Position numbers and translations under genes: made by a program. The notes below the pieces were generated by a model, which saw nothing but the letters and a program-made list of their open reading frames with translations, did no database searches and had not been told where the DNA came from. A DNA stretch of 64,000 bases from Gnetum montanum (taxonomy: Eukaryota; Streptophyta; Gnetopsida; Gnetales; Gnetaceae), in contig MNCI01004747.1 of the NCBI GenBank assembly GCA_015680685.1, forward strand, positions 1 through 64,000, read 5' to 3'. Below, in pieces: positions 1 to 11,764 of this stretch (positions are counted from its first letter, which is position 1; each line of letters starts with the position of its first letter).

Positions 1-1290
1 TCTAATGGGCTACAAGCACTAGTTATGAGACTTGTTTTGTCCCCTTTAACTCAGTCCCTTTTTCACTTCCTATCACTCACTCATGCTAGAGTGGTATTTG
101 TTTGTGGAAGCATTCTTGTGCTTCAAAGGAATGGACTAGTCTTAGAATGTTGATGCGATGTCACTGAGTATGGTTGGTTTTGGGTCTGAACTAAGGATGG
201 CTCCTACCAAGTCACTTAATCACAAACTTCACAAGGGATTTCATGTGACCAAACTTAGGAATTCCATTTCACTTCCTCTTCTCTCCATCATTTTCTTCCC
301 ATTACTGACCTCACTGTCGATTTTATGTGTTGATCGTTTGTCATGCCTTGCTTGAACTCATAAATTCCTTGGCTATTTCTCATGGTGTGAGTATTAACTT
401 GCAATAACCATTAGTTAACTATGGGGTCCATGGACTCCTATGTTGACAATGTGCAAGGGCAAATGAGGTTAATGCCTGCTATGGGGAGGACCCACTTGCA
501 TATCCTTTGGTACTGATTGTTAATCTCCTTTCCCTTTGGTATAATTCATCAATCATCTCCATTCTATCCATTGCATGGTTCTTTACTTGCAAAGTTCCAT
601 CTTATGACATTCTCCTACCTTCGACTCTTCTTTTGATAATAATCTTCCTTCCTCTTTCTATCGAATAGTTTTCTAGTCTCTAAGTTCTTACATCACCCCA
701 ACTTTGTGTTCTAATCCAAAGATTTGGGCCCTTACTTCATCAGTCAACATAGGTCAACTAAGCTGAATAACTACATCAACTAGGCCCCGTATATGCATCC
801 CCCTACATTTATGCAGCCTTGTTTATGTGGCCCCATCGATGCATGTCAAAAATACTATATGTACCCACGTTTTGCCTTTGAAAATTATCCATTTGTTCAC
901 AAAGCAAGGGGATTTTTTCCACTTTTCTCCATCAAGTCTTCTTATCGAGCACATACCATTTCTACCACGTGTCCCAATCCAACCATTCTTTCATCCTTTT
1001 GCTACTAGAGGTATGGTCTCAATCGTGGGGGGAGGGGGGGTGTGAGGTCTATAATTATTATGATTATCAAAGACTTAACACCTCTTAGGGGATAGACAAG
1101 AAAAACAAAAATAACAAAAAACTATAAATGGCAACTCATTATGTTTTATTATTTTTTCTAACCCCTCAACTACACTCTGAGGAACCTAACAAGATGAACG
1201 TGCTAATGTCATAGCTTGGCCACAATGAGAAGGTGTATTATTGCCATTTTGAGCAACTTATACACATTTTAATTCATGGTTATGTTGTGA
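1..1290 (+). other. E1 noncoding spacer between integrase and ORF3
   Basis: No credible coding frame is present. The stretch is clearly related to 17320-18468, 39090-40350 and, inverted, 6300-7440. Shared landmarks are 'gggctacaagcactagt' near the start and the block 'ggggaggacccactt' near 485. A G-run (1027-1039) lies close to the end. The short open frames here are unrelated to each other and are not conserved between copies. Confidence 0.7.
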
Positions 1291-1296
1291 CTGTAG

Positions 1297-3960
1297 ATGG
1301 CACCTAAACTAAGGCATCCAAGGGGAAAAGGACCATCCCAACCAAGGGACAAGCGACCTAGAATGGGAAGAGGATGGGGTGCACAACCTCAAGAGCATGA
1401 GGAGGGCTCACATGCAACTGGCCTCTCCACAAAGAACCTGACGTGGAATCTGTTCGTCAAATTCCTGAAGAGGACATCCCTAGCAAACAATCACAAAGGG
1501 ATGAGACTCCAGTGGTAGCACCATGGCTTGAGGTCACCCTAACCCAAGCCTGTATTGATGCTATCAAGCCAAGGAATCTACAACAAATGGTCCTTCAAGA
1601 GTTAAACTTTGGACCATTTCAAAAAAATGCACCAAAAGAAGTCAAAACCTAACTACAAAATTCTCCTATGTGGCCAATCATTACCTCTAGTGGTGAATGG
1701 TACCTAGGAGAAACTTATCTCTTCTAGACAAATCAACAACCGAGATCTAGAGTAAGAATCAAGGACATTCATGTATCTTATTCTACAGAAGCAATCACAC
1801 AAGCTCTTAGGTTTCTTGAGACTGGAGCTAATGTGGCAGAGATTCCAAAACAAGCAGACCTCAAGGTGAAAGGGAATTGGATCAGACAGTGCTATGGCGT
1901 AGAATGTAAGGACTTTGGCATACTAACCACCACAGAGAGACTCTACTCAAAAATTGCATCTTACCACTTAAATCCAATGGTAAGACCTAGCAAGATTACT
2001 ACCTTCTTTGCTCATGTAGGTGTCGCTCTAAGTGGAAAGTTCCCCATTAATCTTCCATTGTTACTTTTCCTTGAAATTGAAAAATGATTTGCTGAAAATG
2101 AACATTGAAGGTGAACTCTAACCTTTCCCTACCTAATCAGAAAGTTGTGCAAACACGCACGAATAGCATGCCATACTAATGATACGCTTCATCATGCCCT
2201 AATTACCTCGTGGCGTGAAATGATGAAAGACAAGACTCTTGCCACAACACAAATAAGGAAAGAGCAGCAATCACCTCCACCCCTAACACAAATAACAAGG
2301 TTGGACTCGCAAACAATTTTAGAACACATACGTGAGATCCTGACAATCGCTCTTGAGCCAGCAAGAGCAAGCAGCAGGAACTGTTGGTGGAGAAGACCAT
2401 CCTACAATGAGCCATCTTGAACAAGTGGCTTGATCTGTAAGTCTACTGGAGAAAGTAGGACTGATGTTTTCTACTACATGAACACAAGTGCCTGCAAGAA
2501 TGGACCCCAGTGTCCAAGAAGTAACGGTGTCCACCCAACAACTATTTTTTAAAATTTTAGGAAATGCCACTACTTTCTCAGTACGCTTGGAGGATGGAGA
2601 AGGGGTGACTGTAATGGTAATGCAACACCAAGGATAAGAATTTGTGGTAGAAGTGGTTGCTAACATAATTACTATGGTCCTTAATGCACCTATGATGCTT
2701 GTACTAGATGAACATGGACTTGGAGATGTACAAATCTCCATAGGAACTCAACATAGCAAAATCAACGTAGCCCAACATGAAGAGTTGTTGGACCAACTGG
2801 TGGGAACTAGGCAACCACTTTTAGATATTTTTGATCTTTTGGACAACATCATTATAACCCAGTTGGAGCTGCTCTCAGCAAGGGGCAAGTGCCTCATCTT
2901 GGAGGAGCAACTTGAAGTAGCCTAGGATGATCATCAATGCTTGGCTATGAAAGTTTTCCAACCAAGGTTCCCAACTTGCTGATCTAGCTCTCCTCAACTA
3001 CGAACTTACCAGGGATGAAGGTTTTCAACAGCTTCAAACCAAACTTCAAACAATTGAGAACAAGTGAGAGTTGGCAATCTTTAACAAGTCCTTAACAGAC
3101 ACTCATTCTTACCATCTAAAGAAGGACTTGGCAAAGGTTTTCCAGGAGAATGTTAGGATGACTGTAGAAGTTCATCGCCTATGCAACGTTGGTGTTGAAA
3201 ATCAACACATGAAAGATTTTATCCACTAATAGCAGGAGGAGCTAGCTAGGGTAAACACTGATGTAAGGAGATTTGGTAGCTAAAAATCATAATCTGTCCA
3301 TGGAGGAAGTTCGAGCCTTGCGAAAAAAATCAACTATTGAAATCACCGCTTGGAAAAATGAGGCCCTTAAGTTTGAACAAGTAAAAAATCATTATAGGGA
3401 CCAAGTGGGATTGCAAAAGGAAGTCAATGAAAAAGATATTCAAGTTGCAAAGGCTAAGATGAACTAAGCACTTCAATAGCTCAGGGAAGGAGGTGAGGTA
3501 TGGCAACCCATCTTCGATGGATTGAACACCTACAAATAAGCTGAGATCCGTCTCAAGGAGCTACAGATTGAATAGATGATGGAGTACATGGAGTTAGCTA
3601 ATCTCCATTATCAAAACTTGGCTATGCTGATAGCTGGAAGGTCATGGTCAAACCTAGAGAAACAAGTGGACACCTTGTATTCTTTATACAAGGGTGAGTT
3701 CCAAGTGCATAAAGAGACAAAGAAAAAGCTAGAAATAGCCAATGTGGAACTTGAAGTTCTTCACACCTGTTTTGAAGGACAATGCACTGTTGTAGAGAAC
3801 TTGGCTTGACAAATGAATGACTACCAGTAATTGCAAACATCGGTCCAAGTGTTTGATATTGAACAAAAATAGTTTACTACTTGGTTTGTCAATTTCACAC
3901 TTCCATGTCCTTGGGATGTTCCCATTCCAGCACACATCAGTGAAGCTTCCTAAATAGTGA
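1297..3960 (+). pseudogene. E1 ORF3 remnant (envelope-position, coiled-coil protein)
   Basis: Decayed reading frames in several phases together read as one protein. The N-terminus is basic (begins MAPKLRHPRGKGPSQP). At 1833-2085 comes a conserved stretch with the motif YHLNPMVRPSKITTF and IEK, resembling the putative plant transposon protein domain found in Athila-type elements. From about 2640 to 3830 it is rich in Glu, Lys, Gln and Leu with heptad-like spacing, suggesting coiled coils. The same order occurs in E3 (40420-43260) and E4 (32765-34940). The position after pol and before the polypurine tract is that of the envelope-like ORF of Athila elements, but I see no convincing transmembrane or signal segment. 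Function unknown. Confidence 0.65.
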
Positions 3961-4357
3961 ACAATCCTAGAAACAAAGAGGAGAAGATGAGGGCATTGTT
4001 GGAGGCTTTTTGATTACCTCCAGAAGTTGCAGTGGCTGCAGGACAACCATCATCAACGCCTTAACTACTATGTGCACCAAAAGCTAGCAAATGCCCATCA
4101 AAACCACTGCCACCAAGAACTGTGTGACCTTCTCTAGCAACTTCATCATTTCAGTATGGTTGAGAATCTATGGCTGTTAGGATCTTTGATTTCATTGTCT
4201 ATGAACACCATAATTTTGTAATTTATTTTGTCGTACACTAGGGCACTTAATATGTTAATAGAGTTAGTGTGTGTATGTAAATGTGTTTTGTCATGTGTAC
4301 CATCAATACCTTCATACCTTCCAAATTGTAATAAACTCAAGGACGAGTTTTCACTCA

Positions 4358-4369
4358 GTTGTGAGGGTA
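4358..4369 (+). other. E1 polypurine tract
   Basis: The purine-rich run 'gttgtgagggta' lies directly before the LTR start TGATGAAG. The same context (cagtcgtgggggta then TGATGA) precedes the 3' LTRs of E4 and E5, as expected of the plus-strand primer of reverse transcription. Confidence 0.7.
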
Positions 4370-5264
4370 TGATGAAGTGTTCAATTGATACGTCAATTAG
4401 GCTGCATTAATGGAGTCTTGTTGACACAACCACGTTGACGTGACCCCATTGACGTATCCATCCATACGTTAATGCAACCCCGTTAATGTAGAGTCTGTCT
4501 CTCACTACAAATATGCATGCACTCGCAGCATTTATGACATCTCTTTGGTAGTTCTAGTGAAGCCCTTGCAGTTTGGTTTCGTGTAAGTTAGAATATTTTC
4601 CAAGTGCCCACAATAGGTGTGAGAAAGGTGTACGGCTCTTTATTCAAGTGTTAATGTACCTGAGCCCATTGGCATGAGCGGTAATAAAGATGAGTTTTTT
4701 GAATATTCCTTGCAGCATTTGGATTTAATTACTTAAGCATTAAAACACTTTAATATTTTGACATTTTAAGCATTCCAAAGTCCTTTATTGTTATCACTTT
4801 ATGTATATTGTCCTTTTCATATTTTATGAGAATCATACGCACAACCATCTCGAACATATATTAGACACTTAGTAACCCTGTGATGCTTAACATCTGGTAA
4901 CCCAATAGTGGTTAGGATATGCTCAGGATTTGCATGGACGATGGGATTGGTTGCTTATGCTAGGGACAGTTAAGTGATAGAGTAGAACTATTACTAATTA
5001 CACAACTTTCCATTTCCTACATTAAAAGAGTTAGACCTTTAAAGATAAAAAGAAAATTGATAAAAATCATTTACCTCAATCTCATTCAGCCATCACTTTA
5101 GAATATCATATGTGAGATTAGGAAGACAATGTCCCTTCTAACTAAGTTTTTTCTAGCTAGAATTTGGTGTATGTAAGTGCTTGTAGTTTGCGGAATTCAA
5201 CCAAGTCTTGCGTGAATGTTTGTGATTCATATGGTTGGGCATAGGGGTACCTCACCGCTCATCA
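4370..5264 (+). repeat. E1 3' LTR
   Basis: An 895-bp LTR begins TGATGAAG after the polypurine tract and ends CTCATCA. U3 (4380-4500) holds a cluster of near-palindromic TTGACG/CGTTAA-type motifs. The U5 end matches other LTRs here (tcgtatggttg...ggtacctcaccgctcatca style). Confidence 0.85.
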
Positions 5265-5356
5265 CCTACCATTAGCCTTTTTGGTTAATGGAAAGTATCA
5301 TGGAAACATAGTTATGACTAATCGGTTATGTGTTCATCATTGGGCTCTATAGTTAC
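5265..5356. other. Target DNA between E1 and E2, ending in the E2 target duplication
   Basis: This short unassigned stretch ends in GTTAC (5352-5356). The same five bases recur at 19118-19122 directly after the terminal LTR of E2. The pair marks one insertion event. Confidence 0.7.
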
Positions 5357-5836
5357 TGATGAGCCGCGATATCACATTTGTGATATCAAGTACATGATAT
5401 CGAAGCCATCCAAGAGATATCGGACATGGACAATATCCCACGCTGGTACGCAATATTGAGTATGTGATATCAAAGCCTTCCAAGAGATATCAGTGTTGCA
5501 CTGGTTTAGGATGTGTACAGAAAGTGGGAACAGATGCTGGTGTTAGGACTAGTTAGAGCATAGTCAATTAGTTAAATTAAATTAGTCACTTAATTAGTTA
5601 ACTTCTTCCTTTATAGCACTAGAACATAAAACATCAAAAAAATATAAAAATCATATACCTCAAGTCTACTTAGCCCTACAATCATGCTATACAAGTAAGC
5701 TTGGGAAGACAATGATTGACTAACCCGCCCTGATTCTGTAAAGGCGCATAAGCACCTAGTCCTTGGAATTCAGCCAGATCGTGCATGGATGCTTGTATTC
5801 GTATGGTTGAGCATAGGGATACCTTACCACTCATCA
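5357..5836 (+). repeat. E2 5' LTR, internally deleted
   Basis: It begins TGATGAGCCGCGATATC and ends CTCATCA-like (actcatca at 5836). It is only 480 bp against about 850 in relatives. The U3 GATATC array runs straight into the distal part (agatatcag then tgttgcactgg, near 5485), so the TATA and poly(A) region is missing. Confidence 0.8.
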
Positions 5837-5837
5837 T

Positions 5838-5855
5838 TGGCATCGTTGCTAGGAA
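5838..5855 (+). other. E2 primer binding site (tRNA-Asp type)
   Basis: 'tggcatcgttgctagga' follows the LTR end after one base. It is a decayed form of TGGCGCCGTTGCCGGGG, the complement of the 3' end of plant tRNA-Asp, used by Athila-type elements. Confidence 0.75.
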
Positions 5856-5865
5856 ATTTTTTGTT

Positions 5866-6177
5866 TATCTTTATTTTCGACCACAACATGTGCTCAGGTA
5901 CACAATGCTTGAATAAAGATCTGTTCACTTTATGACTCCTACTACGGGTACTTAGAAATAATTCTAACTCTGAGAAGGGTAAAAGGCAAGAGTTTGGGTA
6001 AGGAACTAAGACTAATTAACTAACTATTTCCAAACCAAGTGCACCCACCTCTTATTTATAGGTGACAAGATAGGACCCGATATCGAATGTCCGATATCGC
6101 TTGGAAGTCTCCGATATCGTGTATCCAATATTGTAGATGCAATATCATAGCCCTGATATCACGGCCCATCATACCCC
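5866..6177 (-). repeat. Minus-strand LTR remnant at the outer end of the E2 left arm
   Basis: Read on the minus strand it starts TGATGGGCCGTGATATC at 6177. It carries several GATATC palindromes and a TATA motif (ctataaataagagg, near 6055), and continues to a region matching R/U5 of other LTRs. A purine tract (minus strand, 6178-6190) precedes it. It is cut off next to the 5' LTR and primer site of E2. Confidence 0.75.
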
Positions 6178-6190
6178 CAATACTAAATAA

Positions 6191-8040
6191 AAACTTATCT
6201 TGAAGTTCCTTACAAAATATTGGGAAGGTATGGGATTATTGAATGAATGAGAACTGCCAACGATAGGGAATAACAAACTCAAAGTGTCTGGTGAACAGAT
6301 CGACAAACATATTACAACATTGGTATTCACATCCATTGTGGTGAACACTATACATAGATGACATCCAGACCCTCATTCGACAGCTTGAAGAGAAAGAGAG
6401 AGAGAGAAAAGAAAATGAGGCACATTGTTGTCAATGTTAGAAATGTGCATTCTATTATTCATCCATAGCCACATGACCAAACTTATTCCTTGTGTAAATG
6501 CTCCAACTCCAGTCCATCCCGAGTGCTTCCTTCTATCCCAGTCCATTGTTCATGTAATCATCATCTGCACACATAACACAGTTACGAATTAGCAAGGATA
6601 GATAAACCATAATACAGTTGATACCTTGCCTCGATATAAGCACATTGGTTAGGTTGTGGATATGGCAAATACTAGGTTAGAGGTTTTTAACTGATAACTA
6701 CCCAAGGTGTAGGGGTGAGATAGGTAATTGAATGAAAAAATTTATGACAAGGCCCCCACAACTACGAGTGAACCTCTGGTAGTAATAGGGTGAAAATACT
6801 GTAGGAACAAGAAAGATAAGAGAAATAACAATGGTGAAGCTAATAAAACAAATGTCATGGATGGGGATGAAATGAGAATGATTGATTGTGAGGAATGTTT
6901 AAGGGAAAGAACTTAACAGTTGTACCATAAAGGAATGTTAGTAGGTCCTCCCCAAAGTAGGCTCATGCCTTTTATGCCTTGACAAACCTACAAACCAAAG
7001 AGTTCGTAGGCTTTAGGAATGACGTATGGAACAATGGTTAAGAACTTACTCACAAGAAGTTACCAAAGATGAAAAATGTCTCAACTAAGATATAGACTAA
7101 TCATAAAGCCAGCAATGAGGTGGAATATGGGAAGAAATATGGAAGGAGAGGAGAAAATGGAATGGAATCCCAAGAGCAAGGTTGTGTAAAGTCCCTTGTA
7201 TGTTATATGGTTACAGTAACTAACTAGAATTCATTCCAAATTTGGATTCAAACAATCCACATTCAGTGACCTTACTTCAATACATTTGGCCAACTCGTCC
7301 TCTTGAAGCAACAAGAATGCATTCATAGAGTCACCACCATTCCAAGGAGAGAAAGATAGAGCAGCAAGAAGCAAGAAAGAGCCTTAGTTAGAGGGAACCT
7401 TTAGGCATGGGTAACATGTCTTTCCAGTGCCATAACTAGTCCTTGTAGCCCATATTTATTTTCTTTTATATATATATATACATGAGAACCACATCATACA
7501 AAGACTTATTTGATTCATTTGACTTCCTAATGTTTGGTCATCAATGGAATGGCGAAAAACCCATGAAAAGCATCCAAGTACCCAAGAGAATAGCTAGCAC
7601 AAGTGTGTTGAATCCCCTTGAAGTCACACCCTTTTCAACCATTGAGTCCTTCCTTGGTTCAAAGAATACCAAGTCACGAATTCATTAATAAGTTTATTTA
7701 GAAAAAGGGACAGTACATTTCCAAGACAAGGGAGACCATAGAGTTGAATGGAGGAATGGATGTCATGGACTCATTGCCTATTTTATCAAAAGAACCATAT
7801 CTTAGTATCAACATTGAAAATCAAAGGTAAAAACTAAACATTAGCAATCAACATTATTATAGTACAATCCACCATCATGACCACTTATTGTATGATGAAT
7901 GAAAGTAAATTAAAAAAAAAAGAAATAGTAAAAATGTGAATGATGGTGTAAAACAAAAATAAGTAAAATTGAAAAGATGTATAAAACAAAAATAAAAAAA
8001 GAGCTAAGGGCTTAGAATGGTTAGCATTGGTGGCCATCTC
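6191..8040 (-). other. Noncoding spacer of the E2 left arm
   Basis: This is the inverted counterpart of 16720-18468. It includes the conserved block near 6945 (minus strand, ggggaggacc) and a short TA microsatellite near 7470. I see no gene. Confidence 0.65.
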
Positions 8041-9300
8041 CCCCACAACTAAGTTGAAAGGAGGAGATCCAAAATAACGAGTAGAGTTGTACACCAATAG
8101 AGGTAGTATTGGTACTGGCTATTCTAGGCTCATGGAAAGGTTTGGTCTATTGGATGTTGACCAACAATTTCTTATCTAGGCTCTTAAGTTTGTAAATCAT
8201 CATGGCCCTTGAAGGAAAAGTTGCATGAATAATATAAGGTCCTTCCCATAGCATTTGAAATTTAGTGGGTTGTGGCACATGTGTGGGGTTCCAATAAAGG
8301 ACCTTATCTCCTAGTTAGTATTTAACTTTCCTAATTTTTCGGTCATGACATTGTTTATTAAAGGCCTTATGCAATTTATTAGCTGATAGGGTGGCTAATC
8401 AGTTTGTCATCTAGCAGGTTAAGGTTCATTAACCGTTATTTTTGTGCTAGATTGAGGTCAAGGTTGAGGTCACATGCTGTGGATAGTGTACAGAGCTTTT
8501 CTTGAATAGAAAGTGTTGGAAGTTTACCGTACACTAACTCGTAGGGAGAGTAGCCTATATGGAGTTTCCACATGGAGCAGTATGCCTAGAGATCATCGTT
8601 TAGTTTGGTACTCCAATCTTGCCCATACTTTCTAACGGTTCTTGTCAATATTTTCATAATCTCCCTATTGGTTACTTCAAATTGACCATTCTCTTGAGGG
8701 TGGTATGGTGTAGTCAGTTTGTGTTCAACTCCTACGCATTGCATTAACTTTCAAAAAGTCACACCCATAAAATGTGTACCATTATTCAAAATAAGTGCAC
8801 GAGGCACACCAAACCTATTAATGATTTGTTGTTGAACAACTCATGTAGCGGTAGATGATGTACAGTCCATAACAGCAGTTGCTTCTGTCCATTTTGTAAA
8901 TTAGTCAACAACAACGACAATGTAAGCTTTTTCATTGGACATTGGTGTAATAGGCCCCATAAAATCAATTCCCCATATGTCGAAGGGTTCTAAAAGTTGA
9001 ATCCATTATTGTGGATCCTCCATCCTAGTAGTCATTTCCCCATCACATTGGAAGCACTCATAAGATTAAATGAAATGATGAGCATCTTAGAATAATGTAG
9101 GCCAATAATATCCTACAAGAAATATTTTAATGGTTGTTCATCTCCCAACATAATGACCCCCACGAGGACACTCATGAGCATCTTGGAGAACGCATAATTG
9201 ATCTACATCAGAAACACACCGTTAGACTAAGCCATCAAGACATACCTTATAAAGGTATCCATTGATTTCCATGAAATATTTGGCTCGATGAAGAAACTGC
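8041..9300 (-). pseudogene. E2 left arm integrase and C-terminal remnant
   Basis: Minus-strand translation gives integrase features in order: the segment around the first catalytic Asp (VVVD then FTKW), a decayed second site (NNGTHF, Asp replaced by Asn), HKLTTPYHPQ and VTNREI. A C-terminal stretch before the T-rich spacer follows. Stops and frame changes interrupt it. It retains about 220 bp (near 8346-8565) that the right arm lacks at its single N. Confidence 0.8.
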
Positions 9301-9870
9301 TATTTCTTTTTAGCATCCAACTCTTTTGGTGTTTCTTGTGTAAGGAGATAGGTAAGAATGCTACTATACCAGTTTATTTCCATGGTTAATTGATTATTTA
9401 CCACAACTGCAAAGAGGAATTCATTATGAAAGTGATCAAAAAGCGAATATTCATCCTCTTTGTTGTTCCATCTTAACCGAGATAAATGATCAGCAACAAC
9501 ATTCTTGGAGCCTTTATGATCTATCATCGTAAGATTGAACTCTTGTAAGATTACAAGCCATCGTATAATGTGAGGGCTCACCATTGGTTTATTCAGCAAG
9601 AATCGAATTACACTATGGTCTATGTGTACAAATACCTTATAGCCCAATACATAGCGCCTAAACTTATCTAGTGCAAACACCACAGCCATTAACTTCTTTT
9701 TTGTTGTGGTGTAGTTAAGTTGTGCACCAGCAATACTTTGACTTGCACAGTAAATGTAATAAGGTCATTGTTAGTCATCTAACTATGTAAGTACAGCTCC
9801 TAAAGCAAATTTGGACATGTCAATCATTATATGGAATGGTCTAGACCAGTCAAGAGCTTGTAGAATAAGT
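9300..9870 (-). pseudogene. E2 left arm RNase H remnant
   Basis: The open stretch 9689-9300 reads MAVVFALDKFRRYVLGYKVF and later HIDHSVIRFLLNKP, the hallmark of Ty3/gypsy RNase H. A decayed N-terminal part lies at 9690-9860. The catalytic Asp in the HIDHS segment is retained, but the frame is broken upstream. Confidence 0.85.
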
Positions 9871-10690
9871 ATTCCTATAAGCTTCTGTTTTAAAGTTTGA
9901 AAAGCTAACTCACATTCTCTGGTCCATTCAAAAGATACGTCCTTTTTCGTTAGTTCAACTAATGGTTTTGCAACCCTTGAAAAGTTCTCAATGAATCTTC
10001 TATAATATCCAATGTGTCCAAGGAATGATTGGATGTATTTTACAGTTTCAAGTTGGTGTGTGATTCCTTGGATGAATTTAATCTTTTCGGGGTCTACCTC
10101 TATCCCTGTTTATGAAATCTTATGCCCTAATACTATGCCTTCTTGGACCATTAAATGGCTTTTTTGCTAGTTAAGCCTTAAATTAGTTTCAACACATCAT
10201 TTTAGTACTTGCTCTAATCAGTCCAATTCTTGATCGAAGCTCAGTCCGTAGGTGGAGAAATCATCCATGAAGACTTCTACACCATTCGCTATTTTCTACT
10301 AAAAGATACTTAGAACCAAACGTTGAAATGTTGTAGGAACATTGCATAAGACAAACGGCATATATTTGTATGCAAATGTCCCTTAAGGACTTGTGAACAT
10401 GATCTTGGCTTGGTCTTCTGGTGCTATTTGCATTTGGTTGTATCCATTGTATCCATCCAAAAAACTATAGTAGCGATGCCTTACAATAGTGTCTAAGACT
10501 TGGTCGATGAATGGCAATGGCAAGTAGTCTTTGAATGTTGCCATGTTTAGTAGCCTAAAGTCTATACACACCCTCCATTTACCTCCCTTTTTGGGCACAA
10601 TAACTAATTGACAACCCATTTGCTATCAGCAATGGGGTAGATGAACCTAGCTTTTAGAAGTTGATCAATTTCTTCTTTAACCACTTATTT
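9870..10690 (-). pseudogene. E2 left arm reverse transcriptase remnant
   Basis: VIVPKKGGKWRVCIDFRLLN (10619 downward) is the standard gypsy RT start. The catalytic FMDD motif is encoded near 10262. Stops separate the pieces. Confidence 0.85.
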
Positions 10691-10699
10691 CAGCTTTGG

Positions 10700-11760
10700 G
10701 TTCAACGCCTCTAAGGTTGTCGTCGAGGCTTCCTGGCAAGGTCAGTGTAAATTATATGTTGGCATATCCTAGTATCTATTCCAATTAATTTGGGATATGA
10801 CCAAGTAGAGGCTTTCGACCATTTTTTCACCATTTTTAGCAACCTCTCTTTTTGTTGAGGAGCAATCCTAGCATTAATAATTACCGATTTTCCATTTTTG
10901 AGAAATGTATACTCCATACTGATGGGCAACAATTTTAACTCCAAGGGCTCTTACTTAAAGTTGTCAAGGATTTTCAGCTTCCGCCAGTTGATGTTTTCAA
11001 TGTCGAGACTTGGAAGTTGGTGATGGACTTGCTCTAATGTGTCTATGCTATCAATGTATGTGCAAGTCAAACCCTCAATTGGTTCCATGCATATAGTTGA
11101 GTTGCTGTCTAAGTCATCTGTCAGCCACTGGGTGCCTTCCTGTCTTGTGGCTACCACATACAAGCACCTTTCTATGTTAGTTACTTGTGCACACTAGTTG
11201 CATGTAAGAAATGTTAAATGTTGTACAAACCAGGACTTCTACATGCAACTACATCCTATGTCACTATATGCGATGCATGGAACTTTCTTCTTCTTGATCT
11301 TTCCAAATGTATTTTCTTTTGATATCTCTAGGGAAAGATCACATATTCCTAGGTGTGTGTCAATTGTGCTTAGTCATGCTCTTCCCATTATGATAGGGAA
11401 GTCCCCCTTACATTTGTTAACTTGAATCACTAGAAAGCTAGCTGGATACAACCATCCACAAACAGTAGTAACAATGTCCTCCACTAGTCCTAATGGGACA
11501 GTGATGGACTGGTTGGCTAGATCTAAATGAATGTTACTCTTTTTTAGCGGAGGAAGGTTCCAGGCTTTGTACATTTCTTGAGAGATTAACTTAACATAAA
11601 AACCTGAATCAAAAAGAGCCTTGCAAGGTTCATTCCCAGTGATTTGTAAATATATAAGAGAACTCCCAGGATTGGAGAATTTCCTAGGAAGATGACCAAC
11701 CTTAATCCAATCGATAATGACATGCGTCAACATGATAGTGTGCGTTGATTGTAGCATCAT
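10700..11760 (-). pseudogene. E2 left arm protease and linker remnant
   Basis: The frame 11760-11374 contains CKALFDSGFYVKLISQEMY, where DSG is the aspartic protease active site, and ends in PIIMGRA. A linker (11163-10711) with GKSVIINARIAPQQKERLL leads to the RT. The order matches the right arm and E3. Confidence 0.8.
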
Positions 11761-11764
11761 GTTT

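Larger units (their letters stand above)
1..5264 (+). mobile_element. E1: 3' half of an Athila-like Ty3/gypsy element, truncated by the window edge
   Basis: The order is internal spacer, decayed ORF3, polypurine tract, 3' LTR. The spacer and ORF3 match the corresponding parts of the elements at 22835-44337 and 27826-36180, which places this piece in the same family. The gag-pol half would lie left of the window. Numerous in-frame stops show that it is long dead. Family assignment rests on the tRNA-Asp primer site seen in sibling elements and on the extra ORF after integrase, both typical of Athila-type elements. Confidence 0.85.

Noticed and set aside
158-355. 65-codon frame in the E1 spacer, and similar short frames at 793-1045 and 7482-7688
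   Set aside because: Not conserved in the sibling spacers, so they are chance frames.
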